Below, piece by piece: positions 38,401-47,699 of a stretch of 64,000 bases of DNA; position 1 is the stretch's first letter; every line of letters starts with the position of its first letter. A model generated the notes under the pieces. It searched no databases and was not told where the DNA came from. It was given only the letters and a program-made list of their open reading frames with translations. The position numbers and the translations under genes were made by a program. Origin of the DNA: Monarcha castaneiventris obscurior (taxonomy: Eukaryota; Chordata; Aves; Passeriformes; Monarchidae); NCBI GenBank assembly GCA_026261815.1, contig JAMPIT010000890.1, positions 13,668,991 to 13,732,990 of the forward strand, given 5' to 3'.

Positions 38401-41352
38401 GTCTGTGATTGTCTGAATTTTGATTTTGGCATCATATGCATAAACGTGATCATCCTCACCGTGACTCAGGAACACACACACAAAGCAGTCAGCATTACTG
38501 TGGTCATCCATAGAGGCTGAAATAGTCAAGTGGTGTTTAAATGACTAAACAGTCATATTCAGGTCTAAAAAACATTGTACATTTGTATCATACCATTTAA
38601 TCCCCAATCAGTCCTTTTACAAATAGATGCCATTTTCAGATAGAACCATATAAGGTGCATTGAATTCAACCTGGCTGAAGGACCACTAACCATAAAAAGA
38701 AGAATGTAATTATCTTCTCCCAGCTGCATGTACCATTTTCCAGCTTTTAGTGACTTAATTAGTTCTCTCCACAGAAGCTTCACTTACATTGCAATAAAAT
38801 AATCTTCAGTCTAACCTTTAAGTCCTCCTGACGTTAAATTCCTTGTGCACAGAAATTTATTTTAAGTTAGATGACCAGAGAGATTGGAAGAAAAGATTGG
38901 AAGAAAAGCAGGGAATTCTGCTGCAATAATTTAGACATAACCAATATATAGTCTCCTACCTTCAGAAATTTTCTGCAGCACATCTTCTGCTTTCAGATCA
39001 TCAAAAAGTCTGACTTCAAACCCAAGGTCTGTCAAACTATTGTTAGAACAGATCAGTATTAGTAAAAATCTTGCTCAAATTATATATCAATTGCTACCAA
39101 CTCAGTTTCTTTCCCTGGGGGGGGAATTATTAATCTTATGAGTTATTTATGAACAGAACTACTAAAGTTGACCTTGAATTCAAACTAGTGTCAAGTACAG
39201 GTCTAACACCTAAAGTTAATTCAAAGAGCTTGTCCAAAAAAAGCTCTGGACTCACTGAAATCATAGGACTTGTGCCAGCAGATTCTGTGACCTTAAAAAT
39301 GTGCCTTGTAGCTTTTTTATTACGGCTTTCTTCACCCAAGTTGCATAGGTTCTATGTCTGCAAAATCTTCTGGTCTCTACTTAAACACAAGATGTAGGTA
39401 ACTCCTTAATTTGACCACAATTTCTGAAGTTTAGATTTTTTTAAAGGTTAGTAGAGCAACCAAGTTTCTTACCTGCGTTTCAGATTGTTTCTGTCTGCCA
39501 TAGTCCCACGTCTGTCTGGCAGCATTAAACGCCAAAAAAAGTGCTCATGGTTGAAGATTAATGCAACCCCTCTTCTTTGATGGCTCATTTTGTATTCCAC
39601 TGCAGGGTCAAGTGATTGTCTGCTGCCACAGATGGAAAACATTCTTGGTAAATGAGGCTGTTTACTTTGTTAAGGCACATAATGGTGCATTCCAGACATG
39701 GCTCCAATTCTCCATGTTATGTGTTTAGGTTAATATTAACATAATTGGATAGTACACGTGTACTTATTTGGAATTGTAGCTGTCTGTTTCAAATTCTTCT
39801 AAGTAAATCAAGTGCTGCCCCATAATCAATAGACTATAAACTGGGGATGAGGTGCAAAGTGTAGTGTATCTTGCAAAAGAAGAACAAATGTTTATACTCT
39901 AATGAAATGGAAGCTATGACAATACAATTGTTCGTCTAAGTTTTTAGCAACCAGCCAACAAAATCCTAAAGCTGAAGGACAGAGGTCTCCTTAAGGACAG
40001 AATAAATGACCTACCTAGCTTCTAAGCAGAGGACTGCAAACTATCATGGCAGCAAACACATAGAATACCTTGCAACTGTATTGGTTTATGAGCAAAACAC
40101 AACATAGGAGTGTGTGACAGCACACTCTGAACTTGGACCCACAGTCATGCCAACACTTGGATCCAAAGTGTTGACATGGCTGTAATTGGAAAGCTAAAGC
40201 AGACAATCTTTCTGCTTTTGTAGTTATCGGTGCAGAAAACAGAAACCAAGACACTTCTGGCAATGGCGCTGGCAATAGACAAGTCCAGAGTTCCAGGTAC
40301 ATGGAATGACAGTCCAGGTCACGCTGCCAAGGACTGGCTCTAGTCAGAGCTGTCATTTTTGCTGCGTTAAAGTTTTATTTCATGCTATGGAATATTCAGG
40401 TTTGGTGCGATTATTGGAGAAAGTAACTTAGAATATTTGCCTGCAGATGTTCAAGATCAGAATTTCATCAGCAAATGGCTTTTGTTTCACAACAAAATTA
40501 CCATAATTACCCATAGACTATCTCTGCTTCTCCACTTTGTCTTGAGAATCCCCTTAATGAAACATCTTTTTGTAATGTCTACGTAAGAATTCAGACAGAG
40601 AACAGGAATTCAGGATGACTGTTCAAAGTCAGGGAGGTTCTACAACATTGGCTGGATAACCAGTAAGAGAAGGTGGGTGCTTTATCACATCCTTCCCAAT
40701 ATGAGTACCTAACATGATAAAATTGAAAGATTATAAATTTTAGCCCTGTAACTATGAACAATTTCACCTGTACCAGTATGAGAATTTTTCAGATTTTGGC
40801 AATTTCTCTTCCTTAGGATTTGGCTAGGTACATGGCTAGCAGGGATTTTGGACAGTTAGGTCCCTGGATCCTGTGAATGACCATGAAAGGATGATTCCCT
40901 AAATAGTTATTTCTCTATTCAGCTGTATGGATGAAGCAAACAAAGTTATCAGGCACGTAGTTTACTGTTTTCAGGGCTTTCATGGAATCACTATTCCGTG
41001 GTCCATTTCCCCTCCTTCCAGAGGAATACATTCCTGTGCTACAATCTACTACTTAGTCTGTCCAGTGGCTTCTCAGATTGTGATGGTCTCTGACATTGCC
41101 TAAATTAAAAAGAGAACTCCTCATAGTCCCTTCCACATGCCTTCACAACAAGGGTGCTTCTGCATCTGGTGTAGCTCAAACTAGAAACATGTTTTGTAAG
41201 TGGGTGGAGTTGAATTGAATAATTCTGTTAAATTCTTAACAAAAAACAGAAAACCCTGCACTGACCTCAATCCCTGGGGACATCTCTGTCACTACCACCA
41301 GAACTTTACCTTATATTGAATGCATCTGCTTCTGTGATGTTCTCATTTCCAT
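35197..41352 (-). CDS. CASP6: CASP6, caspase-6 (unit 1; coding exons 2-7)
   Basis: Cysteine protease that cleaves after Asp; an executioner/initiator caspase acting in cytosol and nucleus on lamins and other targets. Six exons on - join in frame: 41352-41310, 39619-39473, 39036-38960, 38516-38341, 36180-36024, 35411-35197. They give 271 residues plus stop, against 293 in human. Visible features: prodomain cleavage site TEAD|A; large subunit with NHEHFFW, LPDRRGT, catalytic His in FLSHGE and catalytic Cys in QACRG (split exactly between exons 5 and 6); linker with TEVD|A; small subunit with [24 protein letters not shown] and [11 protein letters not shown]. The L4 loop is about eight residues shorter than in human. 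Residue 54 (human numbering) is His here and Arg in unit 2. All splice sites are GT/AG. Exon 1 is not securely placed. Expression presumably starts in the CpG island at about 43 kb. Confidence 0.95.
36024..36180 (-). CDS. CASP6: CASP6 exon 6 (unit 1), catalytic Cys and intersubunit linker
   Basis: Starts in phase 0 with [10 protein letters not shown], so the catalytic Cys is its second codon. It continues through the linker (DSTD, then TEVD|A) to [18 protein letters not shown] plus one base. Donor CAAG|gtatgt. TEVD matches the human Asp193 maturation site; DSTD is the likely counterpart of Asp179. Confidence 0.95.
36379..36925 (-). mobile_element. CR1 LINE fragment in CASP6 intron 5 (unit 1)
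   Basis: Read on +, it starts with the reverse complement of a CR1 3' end (cagaatcactaagactggaa…) and continues through typical CR1 phrases such as ctctctcagcccctcctcatat and aactggacac. It is 5'-truncated, non-coding and degraded. An open frame at 36,535-36,879 belongs to this repeat, not to a gene. Confidence 0.8.
37560..37680 (+). mobile_element. CR1 LINE 3' fragment (unit 1)
   Basis: Diverged CR1 3' end on + in CASP6 intron 5: ggaggctggaccagagacct followed by a degraded tail (cccaacttgcattctcctgtga). Only the last 100 or so bases are recognisable. Confidence 0.65.
37785..37925. repeat. CCAA/CAAA low-complexity tract (unit 1)
   Basis: Runs of aaccaacc, acaacaacaac and aaacaaac form a simple-repeat tract of about 140 bases inside CASP6 intron 5. 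Its length is the same in unit 2 (54,084-54,224). Confidence 0.75.
38341..38516 (-). CDS. CASP6: CASP6 exon 5 (unit 1), catalytic His
   Basis: 176 bases. Contains [13 protein letters not shown] with the catalytic His, then [32 protein letters not shown], and ends exactly at the Gln of the QACRG pentapeptide. Acceptor tgactatttcag, donor gtaaga. Confidence 0.95.
38960..39036 (-). CDS. CASP6: CASP6 exon 4 (unit 1)
   Basis: 77 bases. Encodes [20 protein letters not shown] then QKISE, the conserved caspase helix region (human SDLGFEVKCFNDLKAEELL). Acceptor ctaacaatag, donor gtagga. Confidence 0.93.
39473..39619 (-). CDS. CASP6: CASP6 exon 3 (unit 1)
   Basis: 147 bases. Encodes [26 protein letters not shown] and [16 protein letters not shown]. 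The Arg of DRRGT is the conserved S1-pocket Arg (human Arg64). The codon equivalent to human Arg54 is CAC (His, variant base 39,542) here and CGC (Arg) in unit 2. Donor CGCAG|gtaaga. Confidence 0.94.
41310..41352 (-). CDS. CASP6: CASP6 exon 2 (unit 1), prodomain end
   Basis: A 43-base exon with acceptor ctctgtaacag and donor ATAAG|gtaaag. It encodes (D)[13 protein letters not shown](R), aligning with human GEENMTETDAFYKR, including the prodomain cleavage site (TEAD here, TETD in human). Phases match exon 3 exactly. Exon 1 must supply one base of the first Asp codon. Confidence 0.85.
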
Positions 41353-43069
41353 CTGTTACAGAGATCAAAAAGCGATTTAGCCACAAAATCATTCATAAAA
41401 ATCCCCTTATGCATCGAGCCTTAAAGTTTAGCTGTTAATGTAAACCAAAAGCTCATTCACACGTCAGGTAAGTAGGCATGCAGTTAAACAGCCTCATTAG
41501 CATTTGTCTGCACCCACAGCTTTTGGAGGCTGTTCTGGAAGTTCTGACTCCAACAGCCAAATTTCAGGTAGTCAAGACATGCAGATTTTCTATCTGTCTA
41601 TGTATCTGTACCTATATAAACACATTCAAAGACCATGATTTTATATAACTAACTTGCTGGCTGCACTTTTTAGAAGAGACTCTAACTCAATGGTTACAAT
41701 TTTACATAACTTAAAACTATAGTGGTGTTTCTTTTATTTCAGTAATGCTGCTAATACAAAGCTGAGCGTTCTCGTTGAGGTTGGATGCAGCACAGGAGTC
41801 ACAGCAGGTAGTGTAACAGCTATTGAAAACTGAGAAGATGCAAGATTCAAACCTTTTCCTCCAGTAACAGAATGGAAATAAAAGCAACAATGTGGGAACA
41901 GCAAGGAACCCGCACATCTTGGGAATGTGCTTAACTACAGACCAGCCAATGGTTAGGCCAAAATACTTGTTACTTTCACTTAAACATCTCAATGGGCTAT
42001 GAAATAACTACTACTGCTGGTAGAGACTAACTAGCACATTATGAGAACTGTATACGACACTGTACCTCTGGTGGGTAATATAGGTCTGCTATCCACCTGG
42101 ACATGGCCTGCAATTATAAGAGAAGAGTCACATGTACATGTATTTTACAAACTACTTTGCACATATGATGCTAGCTTTTCACATCTATTTTTTCACGTTA
42201 TTAATGCTTTTTGCAAAACTAACATAGCTATGTATTGATAGAGGACAAAAGTTCTTGCAATCCACTCCTCCCCCCAAAGAGATCATAAAATTTTATAGTC
42301 ATCAAACTTTAAGATGGAAAATACTGTCATATAGACACAGGAGGAATAGAATTCTTAGGCCAAAGAAAACTAGGAAAAGATGATTTTCCTGTTAATTTAA
42401 TCCTGTTTAGTCACTTCCTAGTCTTCAGCTTTTCATTGCCACTCTCATATCGCAGCTTCATTCAGGTAAACACCATTGGAATTATCATGAATTATGAAAA
42501 GTTTTCTGCTTGTCTTACACAGGCACAGGCTTGTTCTAAAATCTGATTGAGACCAATGGGACTACTTGTCTTTAATTTCGTGAAGATGGATTGCTTCAGA
42601 GGAATCAAAAATCAGGTATGCACTAGGTTACACTGGAATCTCCCAGCATCTTTCCCTGGATACGTTTCAATCTCAACAGGTCTACCATCAGGACCAAAGG
42701 GCAAGACACTTAAAAAACAACCCAATGGCACACAGAAAAGTCCCTTTAAGCTCAGCTGCATCTCCGGGAACCCAGCTCAGCTCTGCTGCCCTCCTGTTAC
42801 ACGCCGGGGACTTTGCCGCTTCCGTGTTCCGCGGCCGTGCCGGCGGTGGCGGGGAGATTTTCCCCTAGGCGGGGTGCTCTGGATTTTCGTGCAATTCCAC
42901 TTCCTCGTCGGCCGCCGCAGTCCTTCGCCAGGCACCTTCCCCATTCCCTTCCTCCTCCTCCTCCTCCGGAAGGAAAGAGACAAAGGTCCCGCTGCCCACG
43001 AGCCCCGGCCGGCAGCGCTCTCCGGGCAGCGCTCCCACTGCGAGGGAAGCTCGGGCGCTTCGGGCGGGC

Positions 43070-43135
43070 AGCCCCTGTGCCCCCGGTCCCTGTGCCCCCG
43101 GCCCCTGTGCCCCCGGTCCCTGTGCCCCGGCCCCT
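43070..43135. repeat. 15-bp minisatellite in CpG island (unit 1)
   Basis: About four units of the form ccctgtgcccccggY. Units are t,c,t-type in unit 1 and c,t,t-type in unit 2 (differences at 43,087 and 43,102), with total length unchanged. Confidence 0.75.
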
Positions 43136-43226
43136 GGCAGACATTCCCGACCCCGCTCCCGCTCCGCGCTGCCTCCGGCAGGAGCCCAGCCAGCCCTTCC
43201 CCGCCGCGTCCCCTCCGCACACGCAC

Positions 43227-43233
43227 CCGACAT
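43227..43233 (-). CDS. CASP6: Candidate CASP6 exon 1 coding end (unit 1, tentative)
   Basis: On - an ATG in good context (purine at -3) gives ATGTCGG followed by a plausible donor gtgcgt. Spliced to exon 2 it yields Met-Ser-Asp-Gly-Asn-Glu in frame and the required phase, with a prodomain of about 12 residues (human 23). An in-frame upstream ATG at 43,275-43,273 would add 14 residues. A stronger donor (CACAG|gtaaca, near 43,488) exists further upstream but has no usable in-frame ATG, so it would fit only a non-coding first exon. Confidence 0.3.
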
Positions 43234-43654
43234 TGCCGCGGACCCAGGCACCGGCTGCACACCGAGACGAGACAAACCAAACCAAACCGACCCGCGCCGA
43301 GCCTTCCCCTCTCTCCCTCGCCCGTGCCTTCCCGGGATCGGCCCGCCTCCTCAGCCCGGGGGCGGGCGCATGCCGCCCTTTGCACCCCCGGCGGCCGCCT
43401 CCGCCAGGAGCGGGGCGAGGGACGGAGCCGGGAAAAGAGAAGGGTGAGGTGCTCAAGTGAGGGTGACGTGTCCAAGTGCGCCGTGTGTTACCTGTGCTCC
43501 CGGGGTGGTTCTGCTGCCGCCGTGCTCGGGTAACTGCGCCGTCCTATACAAAACCTCCGTCCTGAAATACGGCGAGAGCCTCCCGTATTCACCGAGCTGA
43601 AATTTTTCAAAACTGCACTGAAATTCCCATTACAGGCACATACTGTTTCCTTTC

Positions 43655-43912
43655 GTGTTCCTCAAAATGCGTTTTCATTCGGGCACCACACAGCCTTTGA
43701 GAGGTTTGGCTGCGTGGATCTTTCTGCAGCTTTGCTCTGTTCTCGCATCAGCTCTCTTTGAAGATTTCAGAACTGAGAGGCGAGTGAGAATGTATTGGAG
43801 AGAGTGCCCAGGTATCTTAACGAGTGCTGATATTCCCAGCCGGGAATTCTGCGACACTTACCGGTCACTGGTCAATTGCATAACAAACAAGTTTCTAAAC
43901 CAAAGCCAATGA
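43655..43912 (+). CDS. Uncharacterised 85-codon ORF with a signal-peptide-like N-terminus (unit 1)
   Basis: Opens 85 bases beyond the CpG island on + with two in-frame Met codons. A hydrophobic stretch (LRGLAAWIFLQLCSVLASAL) is followed by a Cys-containing segment (MYWRECPG, then EFCDTYRSLVNCITNKFLN). The pattern signal peptide plus paired Cys would suit a small secreted protein, but I recognise no family. A possible donor (CCCAG|gtatct) lies inside it at about 43,811. The copy at 59,954-60,211 encodes the same protein. It may be chance. Confidence 0.2.
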   Translation: MFLKMRFHSGTTQPLRGLAAWIFLQLCSVLASALFEDFRTERRVRMYWRECPGILTSADIPSREFCDTYRSLVNCITNKFLNQSQ

Positions 43913-44811
43913 CAAAGCCCCATTCTTCTGCATAAGAGCAAAGCCCCATTATTCTGTATAAGAGCTTTACAGATGGTACGCTAGAGGGATCCGAATTTTC
44001 TAACCAGCCTACTTTTAGGGAGATAAACTCAGATATGAATGTGCGCTTAAGAGACTGCTGCTACAAGCACAAAAAGAAGCAGATTTAGAGTGGAATTACG
44101 GGCATTTTTACCCAGTCTGGTCTTACACAGGCTTCTTGCATGAGTGAAGATTTTAGACCAGACGTCTCCCCTTGGTTAAAGGAGCCATGGGTATTTTTAA
44201 TTACCTTTGCTTGTTTTTCCCTTGTTCGGGCTTGTTACCCTCAGACTGCCAGTAGGCAGCCGGATCAAGATAAAACTTTGTTTCAGTTGTCTTTGTGCGG
44301 ACTTTAGTTACAACATGACACTATCACAAGTTTTGCATCTTATACTGGGTGACATTGAGACTCCGATAGAACAGATTCCTTTTTCTGCATCTGCAAACCC
44401 CAGCTCCCACAGCTCACGCTAGAGCTGCCCCTGAACCCACTGGCAGCAAGGCTCCCGTGTGAAGCAGCAGCGGTAGAACCAAAATCTAGCGCTCTGCCGT
44501 ATTCCCCAGCCCAACAGCTCGCTTAGATCCCCGTAAGACAGACATTTTTCCTACTTTGTTTTGCCGGAGGCTAAGAGCAGACTCAGCCGCTGTGTTCAGA
44601 CGAGTCACAGGGTGTAACTTGATCGCAGTGCGCGCAGCCTGAGGTAGCGCTGGGCTGGGGCGCGTTTCCACCTCGCCGCAATATGTGGAAGTTTTTTTGT
44701 AAGACAAGTCTGTATGTTTAGAAACACTTTCAGATTGTTGCAGCGGCTCCCCGGTAGGTGGGTATTTTTGGAAAAAGCATTACGGATGGATCAGAACTGC
44801 AGTCTGAAGAA

Positions 44812-44843
44812 GGTAATATTGTACAGTGCTGTATAATATTACC
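44812..44843. repeat. Short inverted repeat (unit 1)
   Basis: Two 15-base arms (ggtaatattgtacag and ctgtataatattacc) separated by two bases, with one mismatch that would be a G-U pair in RNA. Confidence 0.7.
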
Positions 44844-44920
44844 GAACACAAAAACATGCGGTATTGAGTTAAATGAGCCGCTATATACTGTATTGTAATG
44901 CTTTAATCCTGCATGAAGCG

Positions 44921-45386
44921 AAACACCACAGAGCTGTTCACTCACTCCCCCCAGTGGGATGGGGGAGAAAATCAGAAAAAAAAAAAAAAAAAAAAAAAAG
45001 GTAAAGACAGCTTAACAGGACAAAAAAGGAGGGGAAAATAGTAATAAAAGAATATCCAAGATGAGTGACACACAGTACAGTTGTTCACCACCCATTGATC
45101 GACGCCCAGCCAGTCCCAAGCAGTGATCAGTGCCCTTCCCTGGCCTACTCCCCCCCAGTTTTATTGTTCAGCATGATTCAAAATGGTGTGGAATATCCCT
45201 TGGGTCAGCTAGGGTCTGCTCTCCTGCCTGCGTCCACTCCCAAATCCTTGTGCACATCAGCCTCCTCACTGGCAGGGCAGTAGGAGAAGCTGTGTTTTAT
45301 CAGTATTATTCTCATCCTCAGTCCAAAACACAGCATTGTATCAGCGCCTAAGGAAAACATTAACTATGCCTACCACAACCAGGACA
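44921..45386 (+). mobile_element. Degraded avian endogenous-retrovirus solo LTR, 5'-truncated (unit 1)
   Basis: Matches by eye a common avian LTR family: ctcactccccccagtgggatggggga, a tac/tgttcaccaccc block, agtttta…gcatgattc, ccttgggtcag, tcctcactggcaggg, and the end aaccaggaca. The first 40 or so bases typical of the family are missing. An A24 run sits inside (44,976-44,999). No retroviral coding sequence is present. Confidence 0.6.
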
Positions 45387-45437
45387 ACCATTACATTTTT
45401 ACATATATATATCTCTAATCAAGGATTTCTGCTACAG

Positions 45438-45592
45438 GAAAAGTTTGTGCAAAGACTCCCTGGAAGAAGTGAAACGCCTCCTGTGGTTTGCAAGCAGAAC
45501 TATCAAAGTGCTATTCAGCAGTATTAAAGCTCTTTTTAGTGTTTTACATGGTTTGAAAGAAACTCTGGGAGGCTTTCATGGTTTAATTACAG
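45438..45592 (+). other. Exon-like open segment between the two LTRs (unit 1)
   Basis: Bounded by tttctgctacag and a good donor ACAG|gtcagt, it is open for 51 codons plus split bases. It reads DSLEEVKRLLWFASRTIKVL, then FSSIKALFSVLHGLKETLGG, which would form a long amphipathic helix. I recognise no family, and no partner exon in matching phase was found. It may be an unknown exon, an old processed remnant or chance. Confidence 0.2.
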
Positions 45593-45643
45593 GTCAGTAC
45601 AGGAGGGAACAAACCCCAGCTCTTTCCAACAGCGAAAATTTTC

Positions 45644-46234
45644 TGTTTTGTCAAGGTTTAACCCCAGCCAGTGACTAAGTGTAGGTGTGTACACACACAG
45701 ACACACACATAAACACACACACACGGGATGGGGAGAAGGAGAATCAGAAAAAGTAAAACTCATGGGTTTAGGTAAGAACACTTTAGTAACTGAACTAAAG
45801 CAAACAAATAAAAATAACAATAAAAATGAAAAGGATAAAGAGAGAGATGAATAAACCCCAAGACAGGCAAGTGACACACAATACAGTTGCTCACCACCCC
45901 CTGTCCAGCTCCAAAGCAGCAGTCGGTGCCTCCTGGCTGATCAGGATACAAACTGCCCCCTGTTTATATACTGGGCATGATGCTCTGTGGTGTGAACCAT
46001 CCCTCTGGGCAGTTTGGGTCAGCTGTCCTGGCCCTGCTTCCTTCCAGCTTCTTGTGCACGTCCTCACTGGCAGAGTATGGGAAACTGAGAAGTCCCAGAT
46101 TTAAGGGAAGCCCTACTCAGCAACAACTAAACCATCAGTGTGTTACCAACATTATTCTCACACTACATCCAAACACAGCACTGCAGCAGCTACTTAGGAA
46201 GAAAATTAACTCTATCCCATCCAAACCCAGGACA
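45644..46234 (+). mobile_element. Avian endogenous-retrovirus solo LTR (unit 1)
   Basis: A nearly full-length LTR of the same family as the one at 44,921. It begins tgttttgtcaaggtttaacc, carries a TATA-like tttatatactgggcatga, and ends ccaaacccaggaca. It contains a CA microsatellite (about 45,688-45,724). There is no internal retroviral gene, so it is a solo LTR. No clear target-site duplication was seen. Confidence 0.65.
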
Positions 46235-47192
46235 TGCATTCATTTAAGCACCTAGTTTAAGCCCACTTGTACCAAACTCAACAAGCCATCTAGTTGAATT
46301 ATAGTGGTTTGCACTCATTGTGGTACTTTTGTCATTTTAAACAAACAACGCCACTACCGTTCCCTGCTTCGATGTTAAAAAGATTTTTAGGGTTAAAACC
46401 ATGGAATTCCAGGGTAATTCAAAATTGTTTCAATTCTATGGTAAAAAATAAGTGTCACCAAATTTAGGGGAACTACAAGATCATCTAGCAAAGTCTTGTA
46501 AAACTCTACAGTAATACTTCTCTTGTAGTGCTATTTCATATCCACAAATAAGAAACCTTGAGGCATGACCTAAGAACTTTAGCAGAAACTTTTTTTATGA
46601 GGCCCTTACATTCACTGTCATGTACAGTAAGCTCTAGTGACACACAAACCAAAAACACAACTGGTAAAGAAAAAACACAAAAAATTGTATCACATTATAG
46701 TCCATGAGTCCAGTGAATTTTATGCATTTAGTTTCTATTACCTGTTCACAGATGCAATATTTTAATTTTCATTCCTCTCCTGTGCATATCTACAGCAGAA
46801 TTGCTTTTTAATGAAAGCAAATCATTATCTAACAGGGGACCTAATGCAGAAGTTAACTGACTGACTGACACCTGTAGATAAGCAATGAAAGCTAAGTACA
46901 GACAGCAAACCCCAAATAATTCCGACATCAGGTGACTTTAGCTAGAGAAGTCAGAGAGGGAACAGGTGACAGAAGTACAGGCTCACATATCCATCAGCCT
47001 CACAGAGGGCATCTTAAATAAAGAAGTTTGTTGGACATACTGATCTTAACTGTGGAACTTCTAGTTTTCATCAGAACAGACTAAATGAAAGCAAAGATGA
47101 AGACAGTAGCCACGTTGTGCCACAACAGAAATATAAACCAACATATTTGTACATATATCCTTTCCGTGCATATAATACACAACACAAAATGT
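46235..47192. other. Intergenic, nothing recognised (unit 1)
   Basis: AT-rich sequence with no recognised exon, repeat family or RNA gene on either strand. Confidence 0.6.
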
Positions 47193-47699
47193 TTTATTCA
47201 AAAATAGACATTTGAGGAACCTTTTAAAAGTAACATAGAAACTACATTTCACCATTTTGTCAAATCAAAAGTATATCCTTAGGCTGCAAACTGTTCTTTT
47301 TACTGGACAGCTCTTAAAAGGATCAATGTACTTGATCTGAAAAGTGCTGCAGAAGTAAGGCATTGATACAGAAGCAGGTAGAAATATGTAGTGCATGTAC
47401 ATGGGCTTGGGGTATTTTCCTTGTTTTTTTAACACCAAGCCTGCCAGACCACGTACGTCGGTCGGAGAGAACTGAAGGCAACTGCAGCAGGAACACACAA
47501 GTACAGGCTGTGTGAGATGCCATATTGGTACACACAACACACTCTGTCCTGCTGAACCCATCAGATGCTTCAACTGCTAGTAAACCTACAATGTGACCTG
47601 TGTTAGAAATCACCTGAGAATTCAACACAACTCTTCAGTGCCTCTGACGTCCCCACTACAGAGTTTTCCTGGGAACATTAAAATGGCACCAGTGTTTTA
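47175..47699 (-). other. Possible 3' end of the next - strand gene (PLA2G12A by synteny), cut by the duplication (unit 1)
   Basis: On - a canonical AATAAA lies at 47,193-47,198. In human the gene after CASP6, on the same strand, is PLA2G12A, so this may be part of its 3' UTR. No coding exon of that gene is visible before the unit ends, so the assignment rests on synteny and one poly(A) signal. Confidence 0.25.

Larger units (their letters stand above)
42770..43570. promoter_or_regulatory. CASP6: CpG island, putative CASP6 promoter (unit 1)
   Basis: An abrupt GC- and CpG-rich block in an AT-rich window, placed directly upstream of CASP6 on -. It includes CTC repeats (about 42,949-42,966) and four copies of a 15-base C-rich repeat (about 43,070-43,135). 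Several overlapping long open frames (136-328 codons) are composition artefacts. The island could also drive transcription on +, but no convincing + gene was found. Confidence 0.75.
31401..47699. repeat. Tandem duplication, unit 1 (16,299 bp)
   Basis: Every landmark here recurs at a constant offset of 16,299: MCUB exons 7-8, all recognised CASP6 exons, the CpG island, CR1 and LTR elements and the A24 run. Reading the units side by side I found 15 substitutions, at 32332, 32420, 33531, 39282, 39542, 40970, 43087, 43102, 43992, 44146, 44151, 44285, 46060, 46186 and 46550. I found no indels. Confidence 0.97.

Noticed and set aside
35197..41352. CASP6 as a pseudogene because of the short L4 loop
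   Set aside because: All splice sites, phases, catalytic residues and maturation sites are intact, and the loop change is in frame.
42547..43533. 328-codon + frame (and 136-232-codon frames on both strands) across 42.8-43.5 kb, and the copies in unit 2
   Set aside because: They lie in a CpG island where stops are rare; all frames are open at once, rich in Pro/Arg/Gly/Ala, with no recognised domain. The only possible coding use is a short CASP6 exon 1.
44921..46234. A complete small provirus
   Set aside because: The two LTRs are clearly diverged and the 257-bp spacer has no retroviral gene or primer-binding/polypurine context that I could see.
47265..47573. 102-codon - frame near the end of unit 1 as a PLA2G12A exon
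   Set aside because: No Ca2+-binding loop, Cys pattern or CCxxHD-type active site of a secreted phospholipase A2 is present; more likely 3' UTR or intergenic.
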